A DNA stretch of 25,580 bases from assembly GCA_018060905.1 (NCBI GenBank), contig JAGOVD010000003.1, forward strand, positions 1 through 25,580, read 5' to 3'. The notes under the pieces are model-generated. The model was not told the DNA's origin, ran no database searches, and worked only from the letters and a program-made list of their open reading frames with translations. Within the stretch, counting starts at the first letter, position 1. Each line of letters begins with the position of its first letter. This DNA comes from Minisyncoccota bacterium. GTDB lineage: Bacteria > Patescibacteriota > Minisyncoccia > Phycocordibacterales > UBA9973. Made by a program: the position numbers and the translations under genes. Shown here piece by piece: positions 7,319-14,146 of the stretch.

Positions 7319-7347
7319 TTGTATCGAACCAAAAAATCGTTTATACT
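7319..7347 (+). promoter_or_regulatory. lepB-hisS promoter
   Basis: TTGTAT (7319-7324), 17-nt spacer, TATACT (7342-7347), then 10 nt to the lepB ATG at 7358. The leader would be only a few nucleotides long. Confidence 0.65.
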
Positions 7348-7357
7348 TGGCCTAATC

Positions 7358-7945
7358 ATGGAACCCACAATGACCACCTCTCCTTCTGTACCATCGGTAA
7401 AATCACGAGTATGGATTTTTATTGAAAATGTCCTCTACATCGGTGCAGCTATCGGACTCGCGCTCCTCATCCAGGCATTTGTTGTGCGTCCTTTCATCGT
7501 GTCGGGCAACTCCATGGATCCTGATATCAAAAATGGTCAGTACTTGATCATCGATGAGGTCTCGTATCGTTTCCGCGAACCCGCTCGTGGCGAAGTTGTT
7601 GTTTTCAAATCCCCTCCTGAACCGACGAAGTACTACATCAAACGTATCATCGGACTCCCAGGTGATACAGTCGACATCAAAGGTGCAACCGTCACGATAA
7701 CCAACACTGCGAACCCAGATGGTTTTACACTCCAAGAAGATTTCATCACGCACCAGAGTAGTGACACCGTCCATATGACTGTTCCTGAGGGTCAATACTA
7801 CGTCATGGGAGACAACCGTAGTGGGAGCTACGACTCACGATCATGGGGCACCCTCCCGGCAAAAAATATCCGCGGCCGAGCCCTCCTTCGCCTCCTCCCT
7901 CTCAACACGATCGACTATCTCCCCGCAAAAGTAACGTATGAATAA
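7358..7945 (+). CDS. lepB: Signal peptidase I
   Basis: A membrane-bound serine protease that removes signal peptides from exported proteins. The 195-residue protein has one N-terminal membrane helix (about residues 22-42). The catalytic serine is S52 in SGNSMDP and the catalytic lysine is K95 in YYIKRIIGLPGD. The later box YYVMGDNRSGSYDSR is also intact. This is a short single-anchor form, like those of Gram-positive bacteria. The frame is open to 7274, but the promoter TTGTAT-17-TATACT lies inside that extension, so the ATG at 7358 is the start. The stop overlaps the hisS start by 8 nt, showing an operon. Confidence 0.95.
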   Translation: MEPTMTTSPSVPSVKSRVWIFIENVLYIGAAIGLALLIQAFVVRPFIVSGNSMDPDIKNGQYLIIDEVSYRFREPARGEVVVFKSPPEPTKYYIKRIIGLPGDTVDIKGATVTITNTANPDGFTLQEDFITHQSSDTVHMTVPEGQYYVMGDNRSGSYDSRSWGTLPAKNIRGRALLRLLPLNTIDYLPAKVTYE

Positions 7946-9227
7946 AGAAATGCAAAAAAAATCACAAGAGCTCAGTAGTCCCAAAGGCATGCGGGACATC
8001 ATCGGCGACGAGTACTACAAATTCCAAGGCTTCTTTGAAAAGGCCCAAGAAGTCGCTGTGTACTACGGCTTCAAACCGATCGAAACACCGATCCTCGAAC
8101 ACGAAGAGACGTTCACCACCGCGGTCGGTATCGGTACTGATATCGTCGACAAAGAAATGTACACACTGAAAACAAAGGGTGGAGATCATCTTGCCCTTCG
8201 ACCAGAAGGAACTGCGGGTGTAATGCGTGCATATATGGAACACGGCATGCAAAACCAACCACAACCAGTGCTCTTTTATCACTCAGGGCCAGTATTCAGA
8301 CACGAAAAACAACAGCGTGGGCGATACCGACAGTTTTATCAGTTTGACGTTGATGCGCTCGGGAGTGAGAAAAGCATTCTTGATGCACTTGTCATCAAAA
8401 CACTCTATACGATTTTACAGGAGGCAGGTGCGCCAAATCTTTCCATAACAATTAACTCTATTGGTGACAAAGATTCTCGTCCGACATATATCCGTGAACT
8501 TGTAAATTATTACAAAAAACATGCAGATAAACTTCCCCCTATTGATCGAGAGCGACTCAAAACAAATCCGCTTCGTATCCTTGACTCAAAAGAAGAAGTA
8601 ACTAAAGAACTCAATGAACGCGCACCTGATTCAATCAGCTATCTCTCAGCGTCTGGCAAAAAACACTTCAAAGAAGTCCTTGAGTACCTCGATCAAATGG
8701 GGATTCCGTATCAAATCGACAAGAATCTTGTACGAGGACTCTCCTATTACACCCACACCGTTTTTGAGATAGTTGAACAAACACCCGAAGGACCTGTTCA
8801 GCTTGCTGGTGGAGGTCGGTATGATTATTTGGGCAAGATGCTCGGAAGCAAAAAAGATATTCCTGCAGTTGGCGGGTCATTTGGTATTGACCGTGTTGTT
8901 GAAAGCGCATGGTACAAAGATCTCTCTCCTCGCATTATGAAAAAGCCAAAAGTATACTTTATCCAAGTTGGTGCTGAAGCAAAACTAAAGAGTTTGAACG
9001 TTGTCGAAATCCTCCGCAAGGCACACATCCCAATCATGCAATCACTCTCGAAAGACAGCCTCGGATCACAACTAGCTGTTGCAGAAAAGAGTGGTACGCC
9101 CTACGTCATGATCTTTGGTCAGATGGAGGCAGTACACGACACTGTCATCGTCCGCAACATGGAAACACGATCTCAGGATACTGTCCCACTCGCCGAGCTC
9201 CCTGCGTATATCAAACACTTGAAGTAA
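7938..9227 (+). CDS. hisS: Histidyl-tRNA synthetase
   Basis: A class II aminoacyl-tRNA synthetase that charges tRNA-His. The 429-residue protein shows SPKGMRDI near the N-terminus, LRPEGTAGVMRAY, the motif 2 segment GPVFRHEKQQRGRYRQFYQFDVDALGS, the His-specific GLSYYTHTVFEI, and the motif 3 region GGGRYDYL...PAVGGSFGIDRV. A C-terminal anticodon-binding domain follows (KVYFIQVG to the end). Its start ATG lies within the last codons of lepB, so translation is probably coupled. Confidence 0.96.
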   Translation: MNKEMQKKSQELSSPKGMRDIIGDEYYKFQGFFEKAQEVAVYYGFKPIETPILEHEETFTTAVGIGTDIVDKEMYTLKTKGGDHLALRPEGTAGVMRAYMEHGMQNQPQPVLFYHSGPVFRHEKQQRGRYRQFYQFDVDALGSEKSILDALVIKTLYTILQEAGAPNLSITINSIGDKDSRPTYIRELVNYYKKHADKLPPIDRERLKTNPLRILDSKEEVTKELNERAPDSISYLSASGKKHFKEVLEYLDQMGIPYQIDKNLVRGLSYYTHTVFEIVEQTPEGPVQLAGGGRYDYLGKMLGSKKDIPAVGGSFGIDRVVESAWYKDLSPRIMKKPKVYFIQVGAEAKLKSLNVVEILRKAHIPIMQSLSKDSLGSQLAVAEKSGTPYVMIFGQMEAVHDTVIVRNMETRSQDTVPLAELPAYIKHLK

Positions 9228-9231
9228 CATG

Positions 9232-9295
9232 ATCACGTACAAAATCACAAAATATTCCCAGTTTATTATTAGCGTAAATTAATTTTGTACGTGAT
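9232..9295. repeat. 14-bp inverted repeat between hisS and def
   Basis: Arms 9232-9245 (ATCACGTACAAAAT) and 9282-9295 are perfectly complementary over 14 bp with a 36-nt loop. The right arm reaches into the def start codon (ATG 9294-9296), so a transcript reading through from hisS would have the def start paired. There is no U-run after the stem, so it is not a standard terminator. It could be a translational switch, a processing site or an element remnant. Confidence 0.6.
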
Positions 9296-9785
9296 GACAA
9301 AAACGATTGTCCAAGAACCTGATCCTGTACTGCGCGCAACCGCACAGGTTGTCCCAAAAGATGCAGTGACCTCCACAGCAATTCAAAACATCGTTGCCGA
9401 TATGAAAATCGCACTCAGCGCCGAAGAAGACGGTGTCGCTATTGCCGCTCCCCAGATCGGTCAGTCTCTGCGTATATTCGTTGTCGCGAAACGCGCATCC
9501 AAACTCCTCGCTGATGACACTGTGTTTATCAACCCTGAGATCATCCGCATCGGTAAAAAGAAAGAAGAACTTTCTGAAGGCTGTCTCTCGGTCCGATGGA
9601 AATACGGTCTCGTGAAGCGCGCAACCAGTGCGACCGTGCGAGCACTCAATGCTGAGGGTAATGAATTCGTCATGTCCGGTCGTGGCCTCCTCGCACAAAT
9701 ATTCCAACATGAAATAGATCACTTAAACGGCACCCTCTTCATCGACAAAGCAACCGGCATTCAAGATATCCCACCGATAAAATAA
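9294..9785 (+). CDS. def: Peptide deformylase
   Basis: Removes the formyl group from the N-terminal methionine of new proteins, undoing the modification supplied through fmt about 300 nt downstream. The 163-residue protein holds all three motifs: GVAIAAPQIG (about 47-56; GxGxAAxQ-like with Val-Ala-Ile), EGCLS (95-99) and HEIDH (139-143). Cys97, His139 and His143 are the expected metal ligands and Glu140 the catalytic base. The ATG at 9294 was chosen; TTG at 9285 is in frame but would add only three residues. The start codon lies in the right arm of a 14-bp inverted repeat. A terminator follows. Confidence 0.95.
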   Translation: MTKTIVQEPDPVLRATAQVVPKDAVTSTAIQNIVADMKIALSAEEDGVAIAAPQIGQSLRIFVVAKRASKLLADDTVFINPEIIRIGKKKEELSEGCLSVRWKYGLVKRATSATVRALNAEGNEFVMSGRGLLAQIFQHEIDHLNGTLFIDKATGIQDIPPIK

Positions 9786-9803
9786 TTTTCTGCAATAAGT
9801 AAA

Positions 9804-9837
9804 AAAGGGGGTAAAAATTAATTTTTACCCCCTTTTA
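9804..9837. terminator. Bidirectional terminator after def
   Basis: A 34-nt perfect palindrome: A4, GGGGG, TAAAAATT, then its complement with T4. It ends def (stop 9785) and, on the other strand, the 62-residue gene (stop 9839). Confidence 0.85.
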
Positions 9838-9838
9838 A

Positions 9839-10027
9839 TTATTTTTTCTTTGAAAAGAATCCCAATAAAAATGCAATTACTGCACTAACACAGATACCTA
9901 TATATCCTGCCCATAGCCATACTTTCGCGACCTTTATATCTATTTCTAATATATAAAGACCGATAAGCATCGCTATTGCACAAATAATTGAAAGTATTAT
10001 TACAAAGATTCTTATATTCTTAACCAT
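9839..10027 (-). CDS. Small two-helix membrane protein, function unknown
   Basis: A 62-residue, very AT-rich gene product with two hydrophobic helices (about residues 5-27 and 37-57), a short acidic link (EIDIK) and a FFSKKK tail. It has its own consensus-type promoter and shares the palindromic terminator with def. No Shine-Dalgarno is seen. Layout and composition are like the 67- and 86-residue membrane genes upstream, but I see no sequence similarity to claim a family. Confidence 0.5.
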   Translation of the reverse strand: MVKNIRIFVIILSIICAIAMLIGLYILEIDIKVAKVWLWAGYIGICVSAVIAFLLGFFSKKK

Positions 10028-10065
10028 ATAAATGATTTAAGTTTTTAAATTAAATTTCTGTTTAT

Positions 10066-10094
10066 ATTATAGCATATATAAGTAATAAAGTCAA
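10066..10094 (-). promoter_or_regulatory. Consensus promoter of the 62-aa membrane protein gene
   Basis: Minus strand TTGACT (10094-10089), 17-nt spacer ending in TGC, perfect TATAAT (10071-10066). Its -35 lies only 2 bp from the divergent fmt extended -10, so the two promoters may compete. Confidence 0.7.
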
Positions 10095-10096
10095 TA

Positions 10097-10105
10097 TGCT
10101 ACAAT
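10097..10105 (+). promoter_or_regulatory. Extended -10 promoter of fmt
   Basis: TGC-TACAAT, then 6 nt to the fmt ATG at 10112; predicts a leaderless mRNA. Confidence 0.6.
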
Positions 10106-10111
10106 ACCCCT

Positions 10112-10966
10112 ATGAACATAGTCTTTTTCGGTACTCCGGCATTTGCAACTGATTTTCTCGATACACTTGTATCGAGTGGCTATTCTCCCTCCCTAGTTGT
10201 CACCGGTCCTGATCGACCAAGTGGGCGTGGTATGACAATGCAATCCCCTGGACCCAAGTCATGGGCGGATGGGCATGGTGTCAAAGTGTTGCAACCCGAG
10301 AAGCTCGACGATGCATTTTTTGCAGAGCTTTCACAGACTCCGTGGGATCTCTTTGTTGTCGTCGCCTATGGCAAGATCATGCCGGAGCGCGTCATCAACC
10401 TCCCCAAGTACGGCACCATCAACGTGCACTATTCCCTCCTCCCCAAGTACCGTGGCGCAACACCGACTGAATCTGCAATCCTCAACGGCGATACGACGAC
10501 CGGTGTCACGATACAACAAATGGTGTACAAGCTCGATGCGGGAGATATCCTCGCAACCAAAGAAATACCTATTGATCCAACCGACACGACACCAACACTT
10601 CGCGACAAATTAAATACTGAAGCGCTCGCACTCTTGTCCGAAACTATTAAAGAGATTTTTGATGGAACAATAGCTCCTACACCGCAGGATGAATCACACG
10701 TGACAACCTGTACAAAGATATCCAAAGAAATGGGTGAGCTCAATCTCTCAGATGACGCACTCATAAATGACCGCACATACCGCGCGTACTATGGCTCTGT
10801 AGGCTCATACTTTTTCCAGGACGGAAAGCGGCTCAAAATAACAAAGGCCCATCTCGAGGACGGGCCCGCCAGCCCTACGGGAGCGGGCAAGCACTTTGTG
10901 ATCGATGAAGTGATCCCAGAGAACGGCAAACGCATGCCGTACACTGTGTATCAAGCAAAGAGTTAA
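10112..10966 (+). CDS. fmt: Methionyl-tRNA formyltransferase
   Basis: Transfers a formyl group from 10-formyl-tetrahydrofolate to initiator Met-tRNA. The 284-residue protein begins MNIVFFGTPAFA and has the formyltransferase core with NVHYSLLPKYRGATP (conserved Asn and His) and TTGVTIQQMVYKLDAGDIL (conserved Asp). It is about 30 residues shorter than the E. coli enzyme, with a reduced C-terminal tRNA-binding domain. The ATG at 10112 is fixed by the conserved N-terminus and a TGC-TACAAT motif 6 nt upstream. It is convergent with the HPF gene and their stops overlap by 4 nt. Confidence 0.94.
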   Translation: MNIVFFGTPAFATDFLDTLVSSGYSPSLVVTGPDRPSGRGMTMQSPGPKSWADGHGVKVLQPEKLDDAFFAELSQTPWDLFVVVAYGKIMPERVINLPKYGTINVHYSLLPKYRGATPTESAILNGDTTTGVTIQQMVYKLDAGDILATKEIPIDPTDTTPTLRDKLNTEALALLSETIKEIFDGTIAPTPQDESHVTTCTKISKEMGELNLSDDALINDRTYRAYYGSVGSYFFQDGKRLKITKAHLEDGPASPTGAGKHFVIDEVIPENGKRMPYTVYQAKS

Positions 10967-11322
10967 GATCGAAATCCCCGCAACATGCTTTTCACTTTTT
11001 GTGCACCACGTTTGAACAATGTAGCCTTTTTGTCTTTTGCACTTGAGAGCTCGCGGATGATTTCTGTGCGGACGTCATCGATGGCTTCATACATGTCTGG
11101 TTTTTGAGTAACGGCGTAGTATTTTTTGCCGAGCGGTGTTGTCACATTGACCTTCGCTTCAAAAATATCCCCTTGACGATGATGTGCTGTCGTCTTGCCA
11201 ATCTCGACGACGACGACTGGATCCCCCGACGTATATTTGCCGAGACCGCTCATACGCTTTTCAACATAGTCTTTCAACGCAGGGGTAAGATCGGTGTTTT
11301 GTGCGGTAATTGATATATTCAT
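10963..11322 (-). CDS. raiA: Ribosome hibernation promoting factor, short form (HPF/RaiA)
   Basis: A 119-residue protein beginning MNISITAQNTDLTPALKDYVEKRMSGL, the classic opening of the S30AE domain. It continues with the strands VVVVEIGKTTAHHRQGDIFEAKVNV and the helix DMYEAIDDVRTEIIREL. The basic C-terminus ends in KRGAQKVKSMLRGFRS. Such proteins bind the 30S decoding centre and silence ribosomes in stress. The long-form dimerisation domain is missing. TATACT lies 8 nt before the ATG at 11322, giving a leader of about 1 nt. Its 3' end overlaps fmt on the other strand. Confidence 0.93.
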   Translation of the reverse strand: MNISITAQNTDLTPALKDYVEKRMSGLGKYTSGDPVVVVEIGKTTAHHRQGDIFEAKVNVTTPLGKKYYAVTQKPDMYEAIDDVRTEIIRELSSAKDKKATLFKRGAQKVKSMLRGFRS

Positions 11323-11330
11323 ATACCTTT

Positions 11331-11336
11331 AGTATA
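11331..11336 (-). promoter_or_regulatory. -10 element of the HPF gene
   Basis: Minus strand TATACT, 8 nt before the ATG at 11322; nearly leaderless. No clear -35. Confidence 0.5.
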
Positions 11337-11359
11337 CACCTTCTGTAAAAATAGAGGGA

Positions 11360-12775
11360 CTACTGAACCGTCAGAACCATGAGCATATTGGTGCTCCCTG
11401 CGACCCCAAATGGGACACCCGCGGAGACGACGATATGATCCCCTATGGCCACGACTCCCTCCTTTTTGAGGAGCGCATTGACTGTGGGGATAATCTTTGC
11501 GATGTATTGAAACGGTTTGATTTTGATTGGATAACACCCATACACGAGGAGAAGCTGTCGCATGACATGGTCATTGGGAGTAAGGGTAATGATCGGTTGT
11601 TGTGGCTTGTAGCGAGCGATCATGCGCGGTGTTGACCCCGTCTCGGTGAGCGCCACGATGACGGTTGCCTGGACATCTTCGGCGTTGTGGACCACTGATG
11701 AACTCACTGAGTCCGCTACGCTTCCTGAGTGCACCTTGTGTCGACGATGAGTCCCAATCTCTGCCTCAGTGCGCACGGCGATATCATGCATCATGCGGAC
11801 CGCTTCGAGCGGGTGCTTACCCAAGGTCGTTTCCTCCGAGAGCATGATGGCATCTGCTCCGTCAAAGATGGCGTTGGCAACATCGGATACTTCGGCACGG
11901 GTCGGTACTGGTGTCGTGATCATACTCTCGAGCATCTGAGTAGCGACGATGACCGGTTTGCCGATGTCGTTACATTTCTTGATGATTTGCTTCTGAAGCG
12001 AGGGTACCTTTTCTGGACCGACCTCAATCGCGAGATCTCCTCGAGCAACCATGATGATATCGGTCGCCTCGATAATCGCGTCGATATGATCAACCGCTTC
12101 TTGGGTTTCTATTTTTGCGACAATCTGTGCAGTAGAGTTGTGTTTCTTTAGTAGTTTGCGCAGTACACCAATATCATCTGCAGTACGCACAAATGAGAGC
12201 GCGACAAAGTCGACTCCTTGTTCAAGCCCAAAGACCAGGTCTTTTTTGTCCTTTGCGGTCAGTGCGTCGATCGACAGGTAGGCTCCAGGGATATTGACTC
12301 CACGGCGCCCCTTGGTTGTACCGCCCACAATCACCTTGGTATAAATGTCATCACCTTTCACACTGATCACTTCGAGCTTTTTCTTGCCATCATCGAGCAT
12401 GAGTACCATGCCCGGCTTGATATCAGTGGCAATGTGCGGGTAGTTGAAATGCACACGCGTCTTGTCTCCGATGATTTTTTCTCCGGTCAAAACCATTGTC
12501 TCTCCTGCTACAAGCTCAACGACACCTTCGGCAAAATCTCCGATACGAATCTTGGGACCAGCAAGATCGAGTAGTACACCGATCGTGCATCCTTCTTTTT
12601 TTGCGACGGCTTTAATGGTCTTGATCTTCTTGGACTGCTCTTCGTACGTGCCATGACTCATGTTGATACGGGCAACATTGACTCCAGCATGAAGGATACT
12701 GCTAAACATGTCTTTGCCCTCAGTGACAGGTCCAATCGTGGCGACAATTTTGGTCTTTTTGGTGAAATGATGCAT
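11360..12775 (-). CDS. pyk: Pyruvate kinase
   Basis: Catalyses the last step of glycolysis, phosphoenolpyruvate plus ADP to pyruvate plus ATP. The 471-residue protein has TKIVATIGP near the start, VNVARINMSHG, VLLDLAGPKIRIG, and the active-site block IVAKIETQEAVDHIDAIIEATDIIMVARGDLAIEVG. These are followed by GKPVIVATQMLESM and PTRAEVSDVANAIFDGADAIMLSEETTLGKHPLEAV. A C-terminal domain follows (TGSTPRMIARYKPQQPIITLTPN). Length is normal for the short bacterial type. It is monocistronic here. This is the only central-carbon enzyme in the window. Confidence 0.96.
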   Translation of the reverse strand: MHHFTKKTKIVATIGPVTEGKDMFSSILHAGVNVARINMSHGTYEEQSKKIKTIKAVAKKEGCTIGVLLDLAGPKIRIGDFAEGVVELVAGETMVLTGEKIIGDKTRVHFNYPHIATDIKPGMVLMLDDGKKKLEVISVKGDDIYTKVIVGGTTKGRRGVNIPGAYLSIDALTAKDKKDLVFGLEQGVDFVALSFVRTADDIGVLRKLLKKHNSTAQIVAKIETQEAVDHIDAIIEATDIIMVARGDLAIEVGPEKVPSLQKQIIKKCNDIGKPVIVATQMLESMITTPVPTRAEVSDVANAIFDGADAIMLSEETTLGKHPLEAVRMMHDIAVRTEAEIGTHRRHKVHSGSVADSVSSSVVHNAEDVQATVIVALTETGSTPRMIARYKPQQPIITLTPNDHVMRQLLLVYGCYPIKIKPFQYIAKIIPTVNALLKKEGVVAIGDHIVVSAGVPFGVAGSTNMLMVLTVQ

Positions 12776-12811
12776 AGTGCGGGGCTATTTTGAAATATAT
12801 AAAATGCTAGG

Positions 12812-12818
12812 TAGTATA
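12812..12818. promoter_or_regulatory. Overlapping divergent -10 elements (pyk and 83-aa gene)
   Basis: The stretch TAGTATA is read as TAGTAT (12812-12817) on the plus strand, 6 nt before the ATG at 12824, and as TATACT (12818-12813) on the minus strand, 37 nt before the pyk ATG. Only one polymerase could use it at a time. Confidence 0.45.
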
Positions 12819-12823
12819 GCCCT

Positions 12824-13075
12824 ATGGGCAAAGTAATAGCAATAGTTGGCGTCATCTGGTTTGTCTGGGTCATGTATCCCCGCCTGAAAAAAGGAGAGTT
12901 CATCGCCCCTACTGCTGTCGCTCCCAATACGTGGATGGCAGACTACCTCCCCGAAGACCAGCAGGCGCTCCTCGCGACGCCTCCACAGGGCTATGGATGG
13001 TTCCGATTCGACTTCTGGAACCGTGAAGCACCCCTTCCCGGCCGGCCTGTCTATAGAAGCGATTTCAAGCTCTAG
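12824..13075 (+). CDS. Small membrane-anchored protein, function unknown
   Basis: An 83-residue protein. Residues 3-18 (KVIAIVGVIWFVWVMY) form an N-terminal membrane anchor followed by RLKKGE, so the rest is probably on the outside or the reverse, depending on the charge rule. The remainder is polar and rich in Pro, Trp and aromatic residues (WFRFDFWNREAPLPGRPVYRSDFKL). No family recognised. TAGTAT stands 6 nt before the ATG. GC content is like the core genes, and the gene ends just before the tRNA promoter. Confidence 0.55.
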   Translation: MGKVIAIVGVIWFVWVMYPRLKKGEFIAPTAVAPNTWMADYLPEDQQALLATPPQGYGWFRFDFWNREAPLPGRPVYRSDFKL

Positions 13076-13089
13076 AAAACACAACAAGG

Positions 13090-13118
13090 TTGAGCCCGGA
13101 AGAGAAAAATGGTATAGT
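13090..13118 (+). promoter_or_regulatory. Promoter of the split tRNA-Asn gene
   Basis: TTGAGC (13090-13095), 17-nt spacer, TATAGT (13113-13118). Initiation near 13125 leaves about 20 nt of 5' leader before the mature tRNA end at 13145. Confidence 0.7.
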
Positions 13119-13178
13119 CTGCGAGTTCTTTTTGAACGAAATATTCCCCTGTAGCTCAGCGGTAGAGCAATCGCCTGT

Positions 13179-13770
13179 GGAAAGGTTGTCGATGGTATAC
13201 TTATTGAGTATGCCAGAGACCCGAACCTATGCCGATCGAGCCGTCTATATGCGCGAAGCAGTCAAGAAGCGAAGAATTAAAATTCGCCTCATGGCTCGTG
13301 AATATAAAGGTAATCGATGTGAAATCTGTGGATATACCAAATGCAGTCGCGCACTCGTGTTTCATCATCTTGACCCCAAACAAAAGAAGTTTGGAGTATC
13401 AGACAAAGGCCTCACCCGATCATGGGAAAAGACCAAGGCTGAAATAGATAAATGTATTCTCTTGTGCGCAAACTGTCATATGGAAGTCCACGACGGTATT
13501 ACGCAGCTTCCCGATCGAAAGACGGGTCGAAAAACGAAGTGAATTGCTGGAAGTCCTCGTCACAGAGGATAATCAGCAGCCAAGCCACGTGAGATAACAG
13601 ACTTAAAGATTTTGTTTAATTTTTAAATTTGCTATCTCACGTGGAAGGTTCAGAGACTATCCCTTTTGGGAGTACTCCGATTTTTATATCGGCGGAAGCG
13701 CTTCGCACCTTCTCTTGTTATAAGAATGGTGATGATATAGTCCATGCCCACAGTAATGTGAGAATAAATG
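13179..13770 (+). other. Group I self-splicing intron (IA-like) in tRNA-Asn, between U35 and U36
   Basis: This 592-nt intron follows exon U and ends in G, as group I rules require. Pairings I find by eye: P1 CUGU (13175-13178) with GCAG (13503-13506), the splice-site U facing G; P2 13510-13513/13523-13526; P3 13535-13541/13699-13705; P4 13545-13550/13573-13578; P5 13554-13558/13565-13569; P6a a perfect 12-bp stem 13585-13596/13633-13644; P7 GACUA (13655-13659)/UAGUC (13738-13742); P7.1 13660-13671; P7.2 13677-13692; P8 13706-13713/13723-13731; P9 CACA-GUAA-UGUG (13749-13760) with a GNRA loop. P10 can form between UAA (13771-13773) and UUA (13499-13501). The conserved Q-like AAUCAGCAGCCAAG, R-like UUCAGAGACUA and S-like AUAUAGUCC elements are all present. 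P7.1/P7.2 argue for subgroup IA; the AAG-linked P6/P6a also recalls cyanobacterial tRNA introns. Confidence 0.92.
13192..13542 (+). CDS. HNH homing endonuclease encoded in the intron
   Basis: A 116-residue protein with a zinc-supported HNH fold: CEIC (43-46), FHHLDP (57-62), LLCANCHMEVH (90-100). The two CxxC pairs should bind zinc, His58/His59 and Asn94/His100 being the HNH catalytic candidates. The basic N-terminus (REAVKKRRIKIR) probably contacts DNA. Such enzymes cut intron-less alleles and drive the intron into them. The frame is open from 13090 through exon 1, but I start at the ATG at 13192: a purine-rich GGAAAGG at 13179-13185 lies 6 nt before it, and upstream codons encode the tRNA. 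The gene occupies the P1 loop; its last codons (13503-13542, ending in TGA) also encode the guide sequence, P2 and one strand of P3. Confidence 0.88.
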   Translation: MVYLLSMPETRTYADRAVYMREAVKKRRIKIRLMAREYKGNRCEICGYTKCSRALVFHHLDPKQKKFGVSDKGLTRSWEKTKAEIDKCILLCANCHMEVHDGITQLPDRKTGRKTK

Positions 13771-13853
13771 TAAGCGATGGGTCGTTGGTTCGAATCCAGC
13801 CGGGGGAGCACTTTTTTGAAGCTTATTTGAGTGCTTTAAATACATTAGGATTT

Positions 13854-13862
13854 TGCTATACT
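13854..13862 (+). promoter_or_regulatory. Extended -10 promoter of the 72-aa acidic protein gene
   Basis: TGC-TATACT at 13854-13862, with a weak TTTAAA at 13835-13840 (16-nt spacer). The gene starts at 13891, so the leader is about 20 nt, and it contains a short overlapping reading frame starting at 13878 that stops at 13901. Confidence 0.5.
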
Positions 13863-13890
13863 TATCCTTATTAAGTCATGAGTAAAAAAT

Positions 13891-14109
13891 ATGGGATTTG
13901 AATCATTTAACCAGGCTCCACAAGAGCAACCAAAAGAAGTCAATATTGAAAACTACAAAGATGTAGTGGAGGAGAATGGCGAGTACTTCAAAGATGGAGT
14001 TAAGCTAGTTGAGCAAGATGGAGAGCTTTATGTAAACGAAGGAACCGAAGCTGAACCCTCACTTACACAACTTATGAAAGAAGATGAGCCGATCATATCT
14101 AGTTCGTAG
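13891..14109 (+). CDS. Small acidic protein, function unknown
   Basis: A 72-residue soluble, strongly acidic protein (many Glu, plus Asp), with a repeated sense of short strands: YKDVVEENGEYFKDGVKLVEQDGELYVNEG. No membrane segment, signal or cysteine. No family recognised. It has its own promoter and a strong terminator, so it is a single-gene unit immediately downstream of the split tRNA. No Shine-Dalgarno before the ATG; an upstream ATG at 13878 opens a 7-codon frame that overlaps the start, which might couple translation. Confidence 0.55.
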   Translation: MGFESFNQAPQEQPKEVNIENYKDVVEENGEYFKDGVKLVEQDGELYVNEGTEAEPSLTQLMKEDEPIISSS

Positions 14110-14146
14110 TAAATAGCCTCAAACACCTTTTACGAGCCTAAACTGT

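Larger units (their letters stand above)
13145..13808 (+). tRNA. tRNA-Asn(GUU), interrupted by a group I intron
   Basis: Exon 1 is 13145-13178 and exon 2 is 13771-13808. Joined, they give a 72-nt tRNA. Acceptor stem TCCCCTG (13145-13151) pairs fully with CGGGGGA (13801-13807; one U-G). The D arm is GCTC/GAGC. The anticodon stem ATCGC (13170-13174) pairs with GCGAT (13774-13778). The variable loop is 5 nt, and the T arm is GTTGG-TTCGAAT-CCAGC. The spliced anticodon loop reads CTGTTAA, anticodon GUU, exactly as in bacterial tRNA-Asn, and the TCC...GGA acceptor with discriminator G also fits tRNA-Asn. CCA is not encoded (G is followed by CAC). A T6 run right after may end transcription. Without splicing the anticodon loop cannot form, so the tRNA depends on the intron's self-excision. 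Confidence 0.93.

Noticed and set aside
13175..13181. Reading the unspliced anticodon loop as CTGTGGA, giving tRNA-His(GUG)
   Set aside because: It needs an arbitrary 3' junction. Joining U13178 to U13771 obeys group I end rules and gives CTGTTAA, the standard tRNA-Asn loop; the acceptor and discriminator G also fit Asn, and there is no extra G-1 typical of tRNA-His.
13090..13191. N-terminal extension of the HNH frame through tRNA exon 1
   Set aside because: The extension encodes the tRNA promoter region and exon 1. A ribosome site and ATG lie just inside the intron, and the extra residues do not look like protein.
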